A stretch of 64,000 nt of DNA from Silvimonas iriomotensis (lineage in GTDB: Bacteria; Pseudomonadota; Gammaproteobacteria; Burkholderiales; Chitinibacteraceae): assembly GCF_014645535.1 (NCBI RefSeq), contig NZ_BMLX01000008.1:110687-174686 (forward strand), read 5' to 3'. The number at the start of each line of letters is the position of its first letter. Positions within the stretch are counted from its first letter, which is position 1. The notes below the pieces were generated by a model that was not told the origin of the DNA, did no database searches, and saw nothing but the letters and a program-made list of their open reading frames with translations. Both the position numbers and the translations under genes were made by a program. This document shows positions 52,891 through 61,383 of the stretch, in pieces.

Positions 52891-54084
52891 ATGAACGACC
52901 TGATCCTGATCATCAATGCCGGCTCGTCCAGCATCAAGTTTTCCTTGTTCATCCAGACTGCTGCAGATCCTGCATTGCTGTACAAAGGTCAGGTTGAGGG
53001 AATCTACGTGGACCCCCAGTTCTCTGCCAAAAATGCCGCAGGTGACAAGCTGGCCGATGAAAAACTGCCGGCCGATGCGCCCCGCAATCACGACTACGCG
53101 CTGCGCTATCTGCTCAACTGGGTGCAGGCCCACACCGAAGGCCGCAAGCTGGCGGTGATCGGTCACCGTGTGGTGCACGGCGGTACCGCGTTCACCAAGC
53201 CGGTGAAGGTTGATGCCAGCGTACTGGCAGAGCTGGATACCACCATCCCGCTGGCCCCGCTGCATGCACCGCACAACATCGGCCCGATGAAAACACTGGC
53301 CGGGCTGTTGCCTGATGTGCCGCAAGTGGCCTGCTTTGATACCGCATTCCACCGCACCCAGCCCGAGATCAACCAGCTGTACGCCCTGCCGGTAGAACTG
53401 GCCGAGCGCGAAGGCATCCGCCGCTGGGGTTTCCATGGTCTCTCTTACGAATATATCTCCAGCGTGCTGCCTGATATCGATGCGCGCGCAGCGTCTGGCC
53501 GTACCGTGGTGTGCCACCTGGGTAACGGCGCGTCGATGGCGGCCCTGCACAAGGGCCTGTGTGTGCTGACGACCATGGGTTTCACCGCGCTGGAAGGCCT
53601 GCCCATGGGTACGCGTACCGGCACCATTGACCCGGCCATCGTGCTGCATTTGATGACGCACCTGAAAATGAACGCGGCCGAGATCGAATCGCTGCTGTAC
53701 AAAGAATCGGGCCTGCTGGGCTTGTCCGGCGTTTCCAGCGACATGCGCGAACTGCACGCCAGCAGCGAGCCACGCGCCCGCCTTGCCGTGGAGTACTTTG
53801 CCAACCGCATCGTGCAGCAGGTCGGCTCGCTGGCCGCCGCCTTGCAGGGGGTTGATGCCCTTGTCTTTACCGCCGGCATTGGCGAGAACGATGACGACCT
53901 GCGTCGCCTGGTTTGCGCGCCGCTGCAATGGCTGGGTGTGCATCTGGATGAAGCCGCCAACAAGGTGCGCAGCGGCGAGCCACGCCGCATTTCCACCCCG
54001 CAAAGCACGGTCGCGGTGTATGTTATCCCGACTAACGAAGAACTGATGATTGCCCGCCACGCGCTGCGTTGTATTGGCGCCTGA
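52891..54084 (+). CDS. ackA: Acetate kinase
   Basis: A 397-residue enzyme of the ASKHA fold that interconverts acetyl phosphate and acetate with ADP/ATP. Signatures: LIINAGSSSIKFSLF at the start, IGHRVVHGGTAF, FDTAFHRTQPE, RRWGFHGLSYEYIS, CHLGNGASMAA, MGTRTGTIDPAIV and FTAGIGENDDDLR. Length is standard. AAGGAGAAG stands 8 bases before the ATG. No phosphotransacetylase gene is near. A terminator follows at 54105. Confidence 0.97.
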   Translation: MNDLILIINAGSSSIKFSLFIQTAADPALLYKGQVEGIYVDPQFSAKNAAGDKLADEKLPADAPRNHDYALRYLLNWVQAHTEGRKLAVIGHRVVHGGTAFTKPVKVDASVLAELDTTIPLAPLHAPHNIGPMKTLAGLLPDVPQVACFDTAFHRTQPEINQLYALPVELAEREGIRRWGFHGLSYEYISSVLPDIDARAASGRTVVCHLGNGASMAALHKGLCVLTTMGFTALEGLPMGTRTGTIDPAIVLHLMTHLKMNAAEIESLLYKESGLLGLSGVSSDMRELHASSEPRARLAVEYFANRIVQQVGSLAAALQGVDALVFTAGIGENDDDLRRLVCAPLQWLGVHLDEAANKVRSGEPRRISTPQSTVAVYVIPTNEELMIARHALRCIGA

Positions 54085-54104
54085 GGCGATCTCTGAGCAC
54101 ACTG

Positions 54105-54132
54105 AAGGCGCAGTCTGCACTGCGCCTTTTTT
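54105..54132 (+). terminator. Rho-independent terminator after ackA
   Basis: AAGGCGCAGT pairs with ACTGCGCCTT around CTGC, then six T. Confidence 0.93.
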
Positions 54133-54284
54133 GTTTTTGCAGCCCGGGAACAAGTCGTCATCGCGCCAGGTCAACCGGCCGTCACACAGGGTTCACAGCA
54201 GTTACCGATACTGCTGAACTTGTCAGAATCCCGTCACAGTCAATACGATGCTGCGTGATAGACGACAACAAGGAATCAGCACAG

Positions 54285-55046
54285 ATGGATAACAACGGGA
54301 TCATCATCGACAATAGCGTGGAACCGCGCCGTGTTCCGGCCGCTCACGGCTGGACGTGGATCGCTGACGCATTCAGGATGTTTTTCAAGCATTGGTGGCA
54401 ATGGCTGTTGCTGTGCGCCGTCATGCTGGTCATCTTGTTCGGGATGTTAATGATTCCCGTCGTCGGCATGTTGACCCCCATTATTGCGCCCATGCTGATC
54501 GCCGGCATTGCCTGGGCCGCGCATGAAAGCCGCAGCCAGGATCGCGCGCCGGCCTTGCCTGACCTCTTCATTGCCCTGAAAGCAAAAACCCGTACGCTCA
54601 TCAGCGTGGGCCTGTTGTACATGCTGGGTTCGTTTGTGGTGATGGCGGTGCTGGCACTGCTGGGCAAGCTGATGGTCTCGCCCGAAGAAATCCAGGCCAT
54701 CCACGCTGCCCAGACCGGCGGTGGGCCGGTGCCGCAACTCGATAGCAGCGGCGTGGTGTTCGTGTTGCTGTTCGTGGTTGGCATGTTGTTCATGAACAGC
54801 ATTTATTTCTTTGCGCCGCAGCTGGTGATCCTGCGCAATCTGAAAGCCGTGGAAGCCATGCGCATCAGTTATCTGGCGTTCTGGCGCAACTGGCTGCCCA
54901 TGCTGGTGTCTGGCCTTATCCTGGTGCTGATGGCCATCGTAGCCAGCTTGCCCATGATGCTGGGGCTGATTCTGTTACTGCCAGTGACCATCCTGTTCAA
55001 CTACACCTGCTATGCCGACGTATTCGGCGACCATCCGCAACACTAA
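54285..55046 (+). CDS. BPSS1780-like integral membrane protein
   Basis: A 253-residue protein: a short polar N-terminus with RRVPAAHGWTWIADAFRMFFKHWWQW (the segment that marks the BPSS1780 family), then about six membrane helices to the C-terminus. The family is of unknown function and occurs mainly in betaproteobacteria. ATG 54285 follows AAGGAA at good spacing. dgkA begins 12 bases after its stop, so they share a transcript; a link to lipid or envelope work is only suggested by this. Confidence 0.78.
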   Translation: MDNNGIIIDNSVEPRRVPAAHGWTWIADAFRMFFKHWWQWLLLCAVMLVILFGMLMIPVVGMLTPIIAPMLIAGIAWAAHESRSQDRAPALPDLFIALKAKTRTLISVGLLYMLGSFVVMAVLALLGKLMVSPEEIQAIHAAQTGGGPVPQLDSSGVVFVLLFVVGMLFMNSIYFFAPQLVILRNLKAVEAMRISYLAFWRNWLPMLVSGLILVLMAIVASLPMMLGLILLLPVTILFNYTCYADVFGDHPQH

Positions 55047-55057
55047 AAGGAAATATC

Positions 55058-55438
55058 GTGTCTGCTGAAGAAAGCCCGTTCAAAGGCAAAACCGGCGCCC
55101 AGCGCGTACTGAATGCGCTTGGCTATTCGCTTGATGGTCTGGGCGCTGGCTGGAAGAACGAAGCCGCATTTCGCCAGGTCTCGATGCTGGCCGTGGTCGG
55201 CATCATCATTGCCTTTATCGCGCCCTTGCATGCCTGGGCCCGCGCGGTGGTCATTGCCAGTCACTTGCTGACGGTGATTGTGGAACTGCTGAACTCCGCC
55301 GTGGAAGCGGCGGTGGATCACACCTCGCTGGAACGCCATGTGCTGGCCAAGCGGGCCAAGGATCTGGGTAGCGCGGCGCAGCTGATCTGTCTGATCAACC
55401 TGGCGGCCATGTGGTTGCTGGGTATTTTCGGCGCCTGA
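55058..55438 (+). CDS. dgkA: Diacylglycerol kinase DgkA
   Basis: A 126-residue membrane enzyme with three helices, matching E. coli DgkA: GAQRVLNALGYSLDGLGAGWKNEAAFRQ, then VELLNSAVEAAVDHTSLERHVLAKRAKDLGSAAQ with the catalytic Glu and metal-binding residues. It returns diacylglycerol to phosphatidic acid, for instance after periplasmic glucan synthesis. The start is a GTG at 55058 with AAAAGGA 8 bases before it. A strong terminator follows. Confidence 0.95.
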   Translation: MSAEESPFKGKTGAQRVLNALGYSLDGLGAGWKNEAAFRQVSMLAVVGIIIAFIAPLHAWARAVVIASHLLTVIVELLNSAVEAAVDHTSLERHVLAKRAKDLGSAAQLICLINLAAMWLLGIFGA

Positions 55439-55454
55439 TCGCAGCTTCACAGCC

Positions 55455-55492
55455 AACAAAAAACCCCGCAATGATTTGCGGGGTTTTTTGTT
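55455..55492. terminator. Bidirectional terminator between dgkA and response regulator
   Basis: AACCCCGCAA pairs with TTGCGGGGTT around TGAT, flanked by A and T tracts, between converging genes. Confidence 0.94.
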
Positions 55493-55513
55493 GGCAAGAC
55501 AAACGCCGGCCGC

Positions 55514-56269
55514 TTAGCCGTTACGCTTGAATTCCTTGATGACGTGCTGCTGGCGACGGCTCACAGCGAGGCGTTCCGGCACATCTTTCAGTACGGCCAC
55601 CCAATGGGTTTCACCGCCGTTGGACGGCATCTTCTCGAAACCCACCAGCGAATCGCGCGCCACCAGACAATTGCGGTGGATACGCACAAAGCGGCTGCCG
55701 AACTCTTCTTCCAGACGGGTCAGCGAGTCTTCCAGCAGGTACTCCCGCTCACGCGTGCGTAGCGTAATGTATTTCTGCTCGGCCTTCAGGTAACGCGCTT
55801 CAGCGACCGGAATCAGATGCAGACGGCCGCGTTCGGTTACGCTGAAGTGGCTGCGGGCGTGCGAGGCCGGTTCGGCCTGGCTACGCGCCTGGCGCAGTTC
55901 CAGCACGCGATTGAGCGCGTCCAGCAGGCGCTCGCGACGGATAGGCTTGAGCAGGTAATCAATGGCGCGTACTTCAAACGCGGCCACACCGTACTCTTCA
56001 AATGCCGTGGCAAAGATGATGGCGGGCGGTTGCGACAGGCCTTGCAGCTCGCGCGCCAGTTCAATCCCGCTCATTTGCGGCATCTGGATATCGATAATGG
56101 CCGCATCTGCGTCCGCTTCCGCCAGCTGGGTCAACGCCGATACGCCGTTGGTGGCAGAACCGACAATCTCTACCGGGCACTCGGTTGATACGTCGTTCAG
56201 TACATCTTCAAGCCTGCGCAGCGCAGGCATCTCATCATCCACCAAAAAAAGGCGAAGCGGCGTCGTCAT
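55514..56269 (-). CDS. LytTR-family response regulator (AlgR-like)
   Basis: A 251-residue protein. Receiver domain (about residues 5-120): acidic pair in FLVDDEMPALRR, phosphorylated Asp in AAIIDIQMPQMSG, Thr/Ser in IIFATAF, Lys in DYLLKPI. C-terminal LytTR DNA-binding domain (about 150-248) with LIPVAEARYLKAEQKYITLRT, FVRIHRNCLVARDSLVGFE and LAVSRRQ. AlgR-type regulators control twitching, exopolysaccharide or virulence genes. Its start lies inside the upstream kinase gene (35-base overlap), so the two are made together. Confidence 0.93.
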   Translation of the reverse strand: MTTPLRLFLVDDEMPALRRLEDVLNDVSTECPVEIVGSATNGVSALTQLAEADADAAIIDIQMPQMSGIELARELQGLSQPPAIIFATAFEEYGVAAFEVRAIDYLLKPIRRERLLDALNRVLELRQARSQAEPASHARSHFSVTERGRLHLIPVAEARYLKAEQKYITLRTREREYLLEDSLTRLEEEFGSRFVRIHRNCLVARDSLVGFEKMPSNGGETHWVAVLKDVPERLAVSRRQQHVIKEFKRNG

Positions 56270-57278
56270 GGGCGATCTCTCTGTATGGCACCACAATATG
56301 AACTTGATAATAGTCGCTCGCTGCCTGGGTTGTCAGCGTAGCTTCAGCATCAAAATGCAGCAAAAGGCGCTCGCGGATATTTTCGAGCGCCATGCCGTTC
56401 CCTACGTGCTCACGCACCGCATCGGGCGGTGGCAGCGGGTTTTTCACGTCCAGGTGTAGCTGGTCGCGAAAGCGGAAAACGTGTACTTCGATTGGTGCAG
56501 GATTCAGCGCGGGCTCAACACCATGATAGACCGCGTTTTCGACAAGTGGCTGCAACATCAGGGGGGGCACAGCCGCATCCCCCGGCATGTTTTCTGTATT
56601 CCATTGTACTTTGAGGCGCGAGCCCAGCCGAACCATTTCAATATTCAGATAACGCTTGGCCAGTTCGACTTCACGATCAAGCCGGGACAACTGGCGATTA
56701 TCTTTCATCACCACGCGGAACAAATCTGCCAGATCTTCCAGCACTTGCTCGGCTTTGGCCGGCTCGTAACGGATCAATGACAATACTGCATTCAGACTGT
56801 TAAACAAAAAGTGCGGACGAATCCGCGCCTGCAGCGCAGCCAGGCGGGCCTCGGACAACCGCGGCGACAGCGCACGCTGGCGCAGATGAAAATACTTCAG
56901 CAAGGTCAGTGCGCTGGCGACAATCACCGCCGCACTGGCCAGAAGGGCATTCCAGTTGGCCGGGCCCGGCATCAGCACCCAATGGCCAAACGTGCCGGCA
57001 AGCGCAGCCAGCACGCAGGTGACCAGCACCCCGCGCGAATAATCCAGACGCGCCAGCAACGGGCTGGCCAGCCCCAGCACCAGCACCGCCGGCAACAGGG
57101 AAAACTCCAGCCACAAGACCGACGCGGCCAGGTTCTCGGGCCAGGTCTGCCACTGCCCCAGTCCGATCAATGTATAGACGAACAGCGCCAGGTGTACAAA
57201 CACCAGAATGCGCAGCAGCACGCCCATATTGCGGAAATCGGGCAACAAATCGGAGTCAATGGAAGCGTTTGGATTCAC
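56235..57278 (-). CDS. Sensor histidine kinase, LytS/AlgZ type
   Basis: A 347-residue protein with about four to five membrane helices in its first 135 residues, then a His_kinase domain with the phosphorylated His in RIRPHFLFNSLNAVLSLIRYEP (about residue 155) and an ATPase domain with N box PLVENAVYHGVEP and G box GNGMALENIRERL. The N-terminal DLLPDFRNMG resembles AlgZ/FimS. It pairs with the overlapping LytTR regulator downstream. No periplasmic sensing domain is seen, so any signal is probably felt within the membrane. Confidence 0.92.
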   Translation of the reverse strand: MNPNASIDSDLLPDFRNMGVLLRILVFVHLALFVYTLIGLGQWQTWPENLAASVLWLEFSLLPAVLVLGLASPLLARLDYSRGVLVTCVLAALAGTFGHWVLMPGPANWNALLASAAVIVASALTLLKYFHLRQRALSPRLSEARLAALQARIRPHFLFNSLNAVLSLIRYEPAKAEQVLEDLADLFRVVMKDNRQLSRLDREVELAKRYLNIEMVRLGSRLKVQWNTENMPGDAAVPPLMLQPLVENAVYHGVEPALNPAPIEVHVFRFRDQLHLDVKNPLPPPDAVREHVGNGMALENIRERLLLHFDAEATLTTQAASDYYQVHIVVPYREIAHDDAASPFFGG

Positions 57279-57348
57279 GACGGATCAAGGTTGGGGCAAA
57301 AAACAGTCCGTACTATAACGGACCCCAATGCAGATGCGATCAATAGTC

Positions 57349-58230
57349 ATGTCACTGGCACTGATTTTCACCCGGGCACTGGATGGGCTTGCCGCCAGAC
57401 CGGTTACGGTAGAGGTTCATCTTGCGAACGGACTACCTGCTTTCAATCTGGTTGGTTTACCCGAAGCGGAAGTCAAAGAAAGCCGCGAGCGAGTGCGCGC
57501 GGCCCTGACTGTCGCCGGTTTCGAGTTCCCCGCGCGGCGTATAACCGTTAATTTAGCACCTGCGGACCTCCCCAAATCCTCTAGCCACTTCGATTTACCG
57601 ATTGCCGTCGGGATTTTGGCGGCAAGCGGTCAGCTACCGCGTGATGCATTGACCCAGTACGAATTCGCCGGCGAACTCGGGCTTTCGGCCGAGCTGCGTC
57701 CGGTGCGCGGTGCGATCGCACTGGCCAGGGCGGCCACCCAGGCTGGGCGACAGCTGATCCTGCCCACCGCAAGCGCGGCTGAGGGCGCATTGTATCCGGG
57801 TGCCAGCGTCTTATCCGCGCCACACTTGCTGGCGATCAGCCGGCACTTCAGTCAGAACCAGCCACTGGATCTGGCCGTGCCGCCCTCCACCCAGGCCGAC
57901 ATCACTTACCCGGACCTGCGCGAGGTCCGCGGGCAGCAACAGGTCAAGCGTGCGCTGGAAATCGCCGCTGCCGGCCAGCACAGCCTGTTGATGAGTGGGC
58001 CACCCGGCACGGGCAAATCGATGCTGGCGCAGCGCCTGCCGGGGCTGCTGCCGCCATTGTCGGTGGACGACGCGCTGGAGGCTGCCGCTGTACGCTCCCT
58101 CACCCGCGCGGGGATGGACCCGGCAAAGTTCGGCATACGCCCTTATCGCTCGCCCCACCATACTGCCTCTGCCGCCGCACTGGCCGGCGGTGGTTATGAA
58201 AAACACGAACTAACTGGACTACACATTTAA
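57349..58230 (+). pseudogene. comM: comM (yifB) 5' part, interrupted by accessory DNA
   Basis: The 293-codon frame starts with MSLALIFTRALDGLAARPVT and follows ComM/YifB (normally about 500 residues) through NLAPADLPKSSSHFDLPIA, the Walker A MSGPPGTGKSMLAQRLPGLLPPL, and RSPHHTASAAALAGGG. After that Gly-Gly-Gly (58186-58194) the normal continuation (the SNPRPGE and LFLDELPEF segments, including Walker B) is missing; eleven unrelated codons lead to a stop at 58228. ComM is a hexameric helicase that aids integration of taken-up DNA. comM is a known target of Tn7-like elements (Tn6022/AbaR islands), and the break lies in the same conserved region. The rest is not in the window. Confidence 0.93.
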
Positions 58231-58413
58231 AAGCTGGACTGCGTACGAACCAATCCAACACGGTTTTCAACCGTCGACAAGCTGTCAGAAAAAGCTGAAT
58301 TGTTTTTGTTTTGTCTTCCTGTTTACACTGAGTCGCCCACAGAACGACCTTCTTCGCGATGCCGGAACACCAGCATTGCCCGAGCGATCTCATCTGCATG
58401 CAAACAGGACGAC

Positions 58414-60255
58414 ATGAGCGTAAACCCGCCGTCAGACGGTTTTCCAAATGACGACAAGTACTACTTCATCCGTTGGATTGACCGCATCTTTGTGCCACAA
58501 GCGAACACATCAACCGCCGGGATAAACATACTCCTTGAAGAGTTGCCCAGCCATTGGCGGGAACTCCACGACAATGCTTACCTACAAGTCTTCAAAAAGC
58601 GTGCCGCGAACTATCGTGTTTGCCGCTGCCTCGTTGGTGAACTTCCCCGGTATTTCATCGGGGTTGTCATCCACAAACAAAAGCCGGTTGGCCAGCTAAA
58701 CCTGAAGGAACGTCCTTTTGATCTGAGCGCTGATAACTGGGAAATGAAAATCCTTCCCAGCAACTCGGTTCTATCCAAAAGTAGGGACGGCGGATTCTCT
58801 CCTCGCCTTCTGCAACAATATGAGTATTGCCTGTATGGGCAATATGAAGACGCCGGTTCTAATTTCCTCACAAGTAACATCCTGACGTTCAGATCGGGTA
58901 GCAAGATCATTCTCATCCCAGCGATCACCGCTTTCACTGGCTTCTATGCGCATCATTCGGAAATTGCCAAAGCCTTGTTGACCGGGCCATGGGAAGGCAC
59001 CAAAAACCTTCTTGCCAGTTTTTCGCCCGAAGATATCGTTCAACTGCCGAAGACCCGGGTGCTCGACAATGGCCAATGGCAGATCATCCTGAGAAGATCG
59101 ATGCAAAGCATTTATGGCCCCCTTCTGGCTCACCTTATGCTGGATGAAGTCGGGTATAGAGAGGCGTCCTATATTTACAAGTCGGTTCTGGCAACGAAAG
59201 CTGCAGATCGTGGAGACGGTGCCCTCATTAGCGTTGGCCTTCCCTTCGTATTTACTCGCTTCAAACTCCAGGCGGTGGCGGTAGACCTCTCGGAGGATAA
59301 AGTCCTTATCACACATATTCGCGGATTCAGCTGGCCAGAAACCAATCCCGTCGTTGTGGTGGGCCGTGACAACGACGCCCAAGCTGGCGACAAAGTTACC
59401 GCGACCAATGACCCACCTCCCTACATTCCGCAAATGGTTTCAGAGTCGGAAGCCGAGGAAGTCAGCATGACCGCCCAACAGGACGCGTCACTGCAACGCG
59501 GTAATATCGAATTTGTGGTGCCCGCTGTGGACTGGTTAAACAAGCCGGAGAAAACCAGATATCAAAAACACATAAGTAAAAGCTACAGCAGAACGGCGGG
59601 ACAGCACCGTGGTCCCGTACTTCCCCCTCCGGAACTTGCTTCGGCCGGTGGTAAAGCTGGTGGTGGCAACAACATAGCCGGCGCGGACAGCGCAACCATC
59701 CTGGAAAAAAAGACACCAGATAACTCGTCCACGACAGTTACGAGGGATGGTGTCTTCGATGATGTTGTCAGATGCCTGGGCCGTGCGGTGACAGCATGGG
59801 CATTGATTAATAAGGCAGGAGATATCACGAAAGACCGGTCAGTCAGTGGCGAATGCTACCATTGGGTCGCCTTTTGGGACCGGGTTGATGACCTTTTAAT
59901 TGACGTAGCCATGGTGGCCCGGCTTACCAGTACGGATACAGGGGGCAAGCAGACACAAGGGTATCTTCTTGAAATTAATTCAGCTCGGCCGCTCAGAGGG
60001 CTGCTGTTCTGCCCCGGATCCATGACACTCAAAAAGGCCATTTCCGAGCTGATCAGCTACGCACGCGCTCACAAAGGCATCTGGCCGGAACACCCTCCAG
60101 AAAAATTGCGGGGATTATCGTATTACGCCCCGTTCAAGCACTACTATGACCATAAACGCAAAACTGCCGATGGCGCATCACCGCTCAAAACTTCAACTTA
60201 CTCTAAACCCATGCAGGATCTAACTGACTGGAATTGGCGGCATCGAAAAGGTTGA
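58414..60255 (+). CDS. Large TnsE-like protein (tentative)
   Basis: A 613-residue protein. Remembered features of Tn7 TnsE appear in the same order: an N-terminal domain with KYYFIRWIDRIFVPQ, a WEMKILPSNSV segment (about residue 109; TnsE has LEIRILPSSS), a middle linker with low-complexity Gly/Ala (about 435-460), and a C-terminal domain with GYLLEINSA (about 518; TnsE has LLEVDAS), a helix, then GIWPEHPPEKLRG (about 556; TnsE has LNWPNSLFDQL). TnsE steers Tn7 to replicating plasmids by binding the sliding clamp and 3'-recessed ends. tnsABC genes are not beside it. The ATG at 58414 follows AGGA. The resemblance is from memory, not a computed alignment. Confidence 0.5.
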   Translation: MSVNPPSDGFPNDDKYYFIRWIDRIFVPQANTSTAGINILLEELPSHWRELHDNAYLQVFKKRAANYRVCRCLVGELPRYFIGVVIHKQKPVGQLNLKERPFDLSADNWEMKILPSNSVLSKSRDGGFSPRLLQQYEYCLYGQYEDAGSNFLTSNILTFRSGSKIILIPAITAFTGFYAHHSEIAKALLTGPWEGTKNLLASFSPEDIVQLPKTRVLDNGQWQIILRRSMQSIYGPLLAHLMLDEVGYREASYIYKSVLATKAADRGDGALISVGLPFVFTRFKLQAVAVDLSEDKVLITHIRGFSWPETNPVVVVGRDNDAQAGDKVTATNDPPPYIPQMVSESEAEEVSMTAQQDASLQRGNIEFVVPAVDWLNKPEKTRYQKHISKSYSRTAGQHRGPVLPPPELASAGGKAGGGNNIAGADSATILEKKTPDNSSTTVTRDGVFDDVVRCLGRAVTAWALINKAGDITKDRSVSGECYHWVAFWDRVDDLLIDVAMVARLTSTDTGGKQTQGYLLEINSARPLRGLLFCPGSMTLKKAISELISYARAHKGIWPEHPPEKLRGLSYYAPFKHYYDHKRKTADGASPLKTSTYSKPMQDLTDWNWRHRKG

Positions 60256-60279
60256 ATTTGACGCCAGAATTTTTTAACC

Positions 60280-60313
60280 AAAAACAAAGCGCCCTTGTGG
60301 GCGCTCTGTTTTT
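60280..60313. terminator. Bidirectional terminator between TnsE-like gene and secreted-protein gene
   Basis: AGCGCCC and GGGCGCT around TTGT, with an A-rich run before and T5 after; it runs into the last codons of the minus-strand gene at 60312. Confidence 0.85.
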
Positions 60314-60875
60314 AATAATTCACAGACAAGGTCTGGTTTCCCATGTTGTACGCACCTTGAATCGTCGGAGTTCCCCCACCTGACTGATTCACTCTAAATA
60401 CGAATTGCGAATTTGAGGGAACATTTGCAGGAACTCTACCGCTCGCAACTGTGAGATAACCATTTGCACCCAATGGCGAAATAACCCCGATAAGTGAGCC
60501 CAAAGAATTGTAAACCAGCAGTGAAATCGCCGGAGCAAATCCACCAGGGAGCGGGTACGACGGGGCCGCAACATATGACAGACTGGTTATATTTTTTGCA
60601 GGATCCCCTTGAGAGGGTATTCCGTTAAATGTCGGTGAAAAGTAATTAGTATTCCACTGGGAAACCGTAATCCCTGAGTAGTAGGTATAAGTCCAGCCCA
60701 AGGGAGTGGTATCTGCAGGTTGAGCTGCTTGCGCTGTAGAATACGCGGCGACCGCCTCCGCGTATTCTTGGGGATTTTTCTGCTGAAGTTCCTCTGCCGA
60801 GGTAAATTTTGCGTCTTCCGCCGATGAAACAGCTGCTACAACAATTCCAAGAAACAACAATATCGCTTTATGCAT
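60312..60875 (-). CDS. Unknown secreted protein
   Basis: A 187-residue protein not recognised. It begins with a clear signal peptide (ILLFLGIVVAAVSSA, then EDAKF), has a short helical stretch (EELQQKNPQEYAEAVAAYS) and then a domain rich in Tyr, Ser, Asn, Gly and Pro that looks mostly beta (WTYTYYSGITVSQW, LLVYNSLGSLIGVISP, ending QTLSVNY). The last part faintly recalls the periplasmic FlhE family, but not enough to assign it. It overlaps the end of the upstream 171-residue gene by 8 bases and has AAGGAAG as ribosome site, so the two are translated together. Confidence 0.6.
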   Translation of the reverse strand: MHKAILLFLGIVVAAVSSAEDAKFTSAEELQQKNPQEYAEAVAAYSTAQAAQPADTTPLGWTYTYYSGITVSQWNTNYFSPTFNGIPSQGDPAKNITSLSYVAAPSYPLPGGFAPAISLLVYNSLGSLIGVISPLGANGYLTVASGRVPANVPSNSQFVFRVNQSGGGTPTIQGAYNMGNQTLSVNY

Positions 60876-61383
60876 GCTTCTTCCTTGTTTCTGTTAGATA
60901 TGCGCTATCCAGCTTTGATTTCATTGCATCAATGGAGGACGCGACCTTGCCTGCACTTTCACCTTCTACTGCACCAATCAACTGCTTGAAGTCGTAGGTT
61001 TGCGGGCTGCCATTCAAGGAAGCAATATTTGCTGTGTTGCTCTGAGCCGGATTGTCCTTCAGCTCAGCCTGCTGTTTCGACCAGGCCTCAAAACTCAATG
61101 CCACGCGGGCCGAGCCTGATTGACTATTGTTTGGGGACGCGACGGAGAGAACATAATCTGCATATTCCTTGGTGCCGCCCGACTGCTGTTGAATCCAGGC
61201 TTCTGCCTGATCACCGGGAACCCATACGGGATTTGCAATGGTGCCTGGGTTGGTCGGACTCCAGACGGACACGTCACCCCATGGCTTGTCGCCTGACGGG
61301 GTCGGCGCAATCAATGGTGCTTTGGCAGTAGCTGTGGTGGTAGCCGCAGTGGCAGAGGTGACGGGTCCGATGCTGATAGACAT
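60868..61383 (-). CDS. Unknown protein, first gene of a two-gene unit
   Basis: A 171-residue protein not recognised. No signal peptide or membrane helix is seen; the first 35 residues are Ala/Thr/Ser/Pro rich (SATAATTTATAKAPLIAP), followed by a compact region with WVPGDQAEAWIQQQSGG, YADYVLSV, RVALSFEAWSKQQAELKDN and a helical C-terminus (QLIGAVEGESAGKVASSIDAMKSKLD). GGGAG lies 6 bases before the ATG. Its end overlaps the start of the secreted-protein gene. The unstructured N-terminus and lack of a Sec signal would fit a protein exported by another route, which is speculation. Confidence 0.58.
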   Translation of the reverse strand: MSISIGPVTSATAATTTATAKAPLIAPTPSGDKPWGDVSVWSPTNPGTIANPVWVPGDQAEAWIQQQSGGTKEYADYVLSVASPNNSQSGSARVALSFEAWSKQQAELKDNPAQSNTANIASLNGSPQTYDFKQLIGAVEGESAGKVASSIDAMKSKLDSAYLTETRKKHA

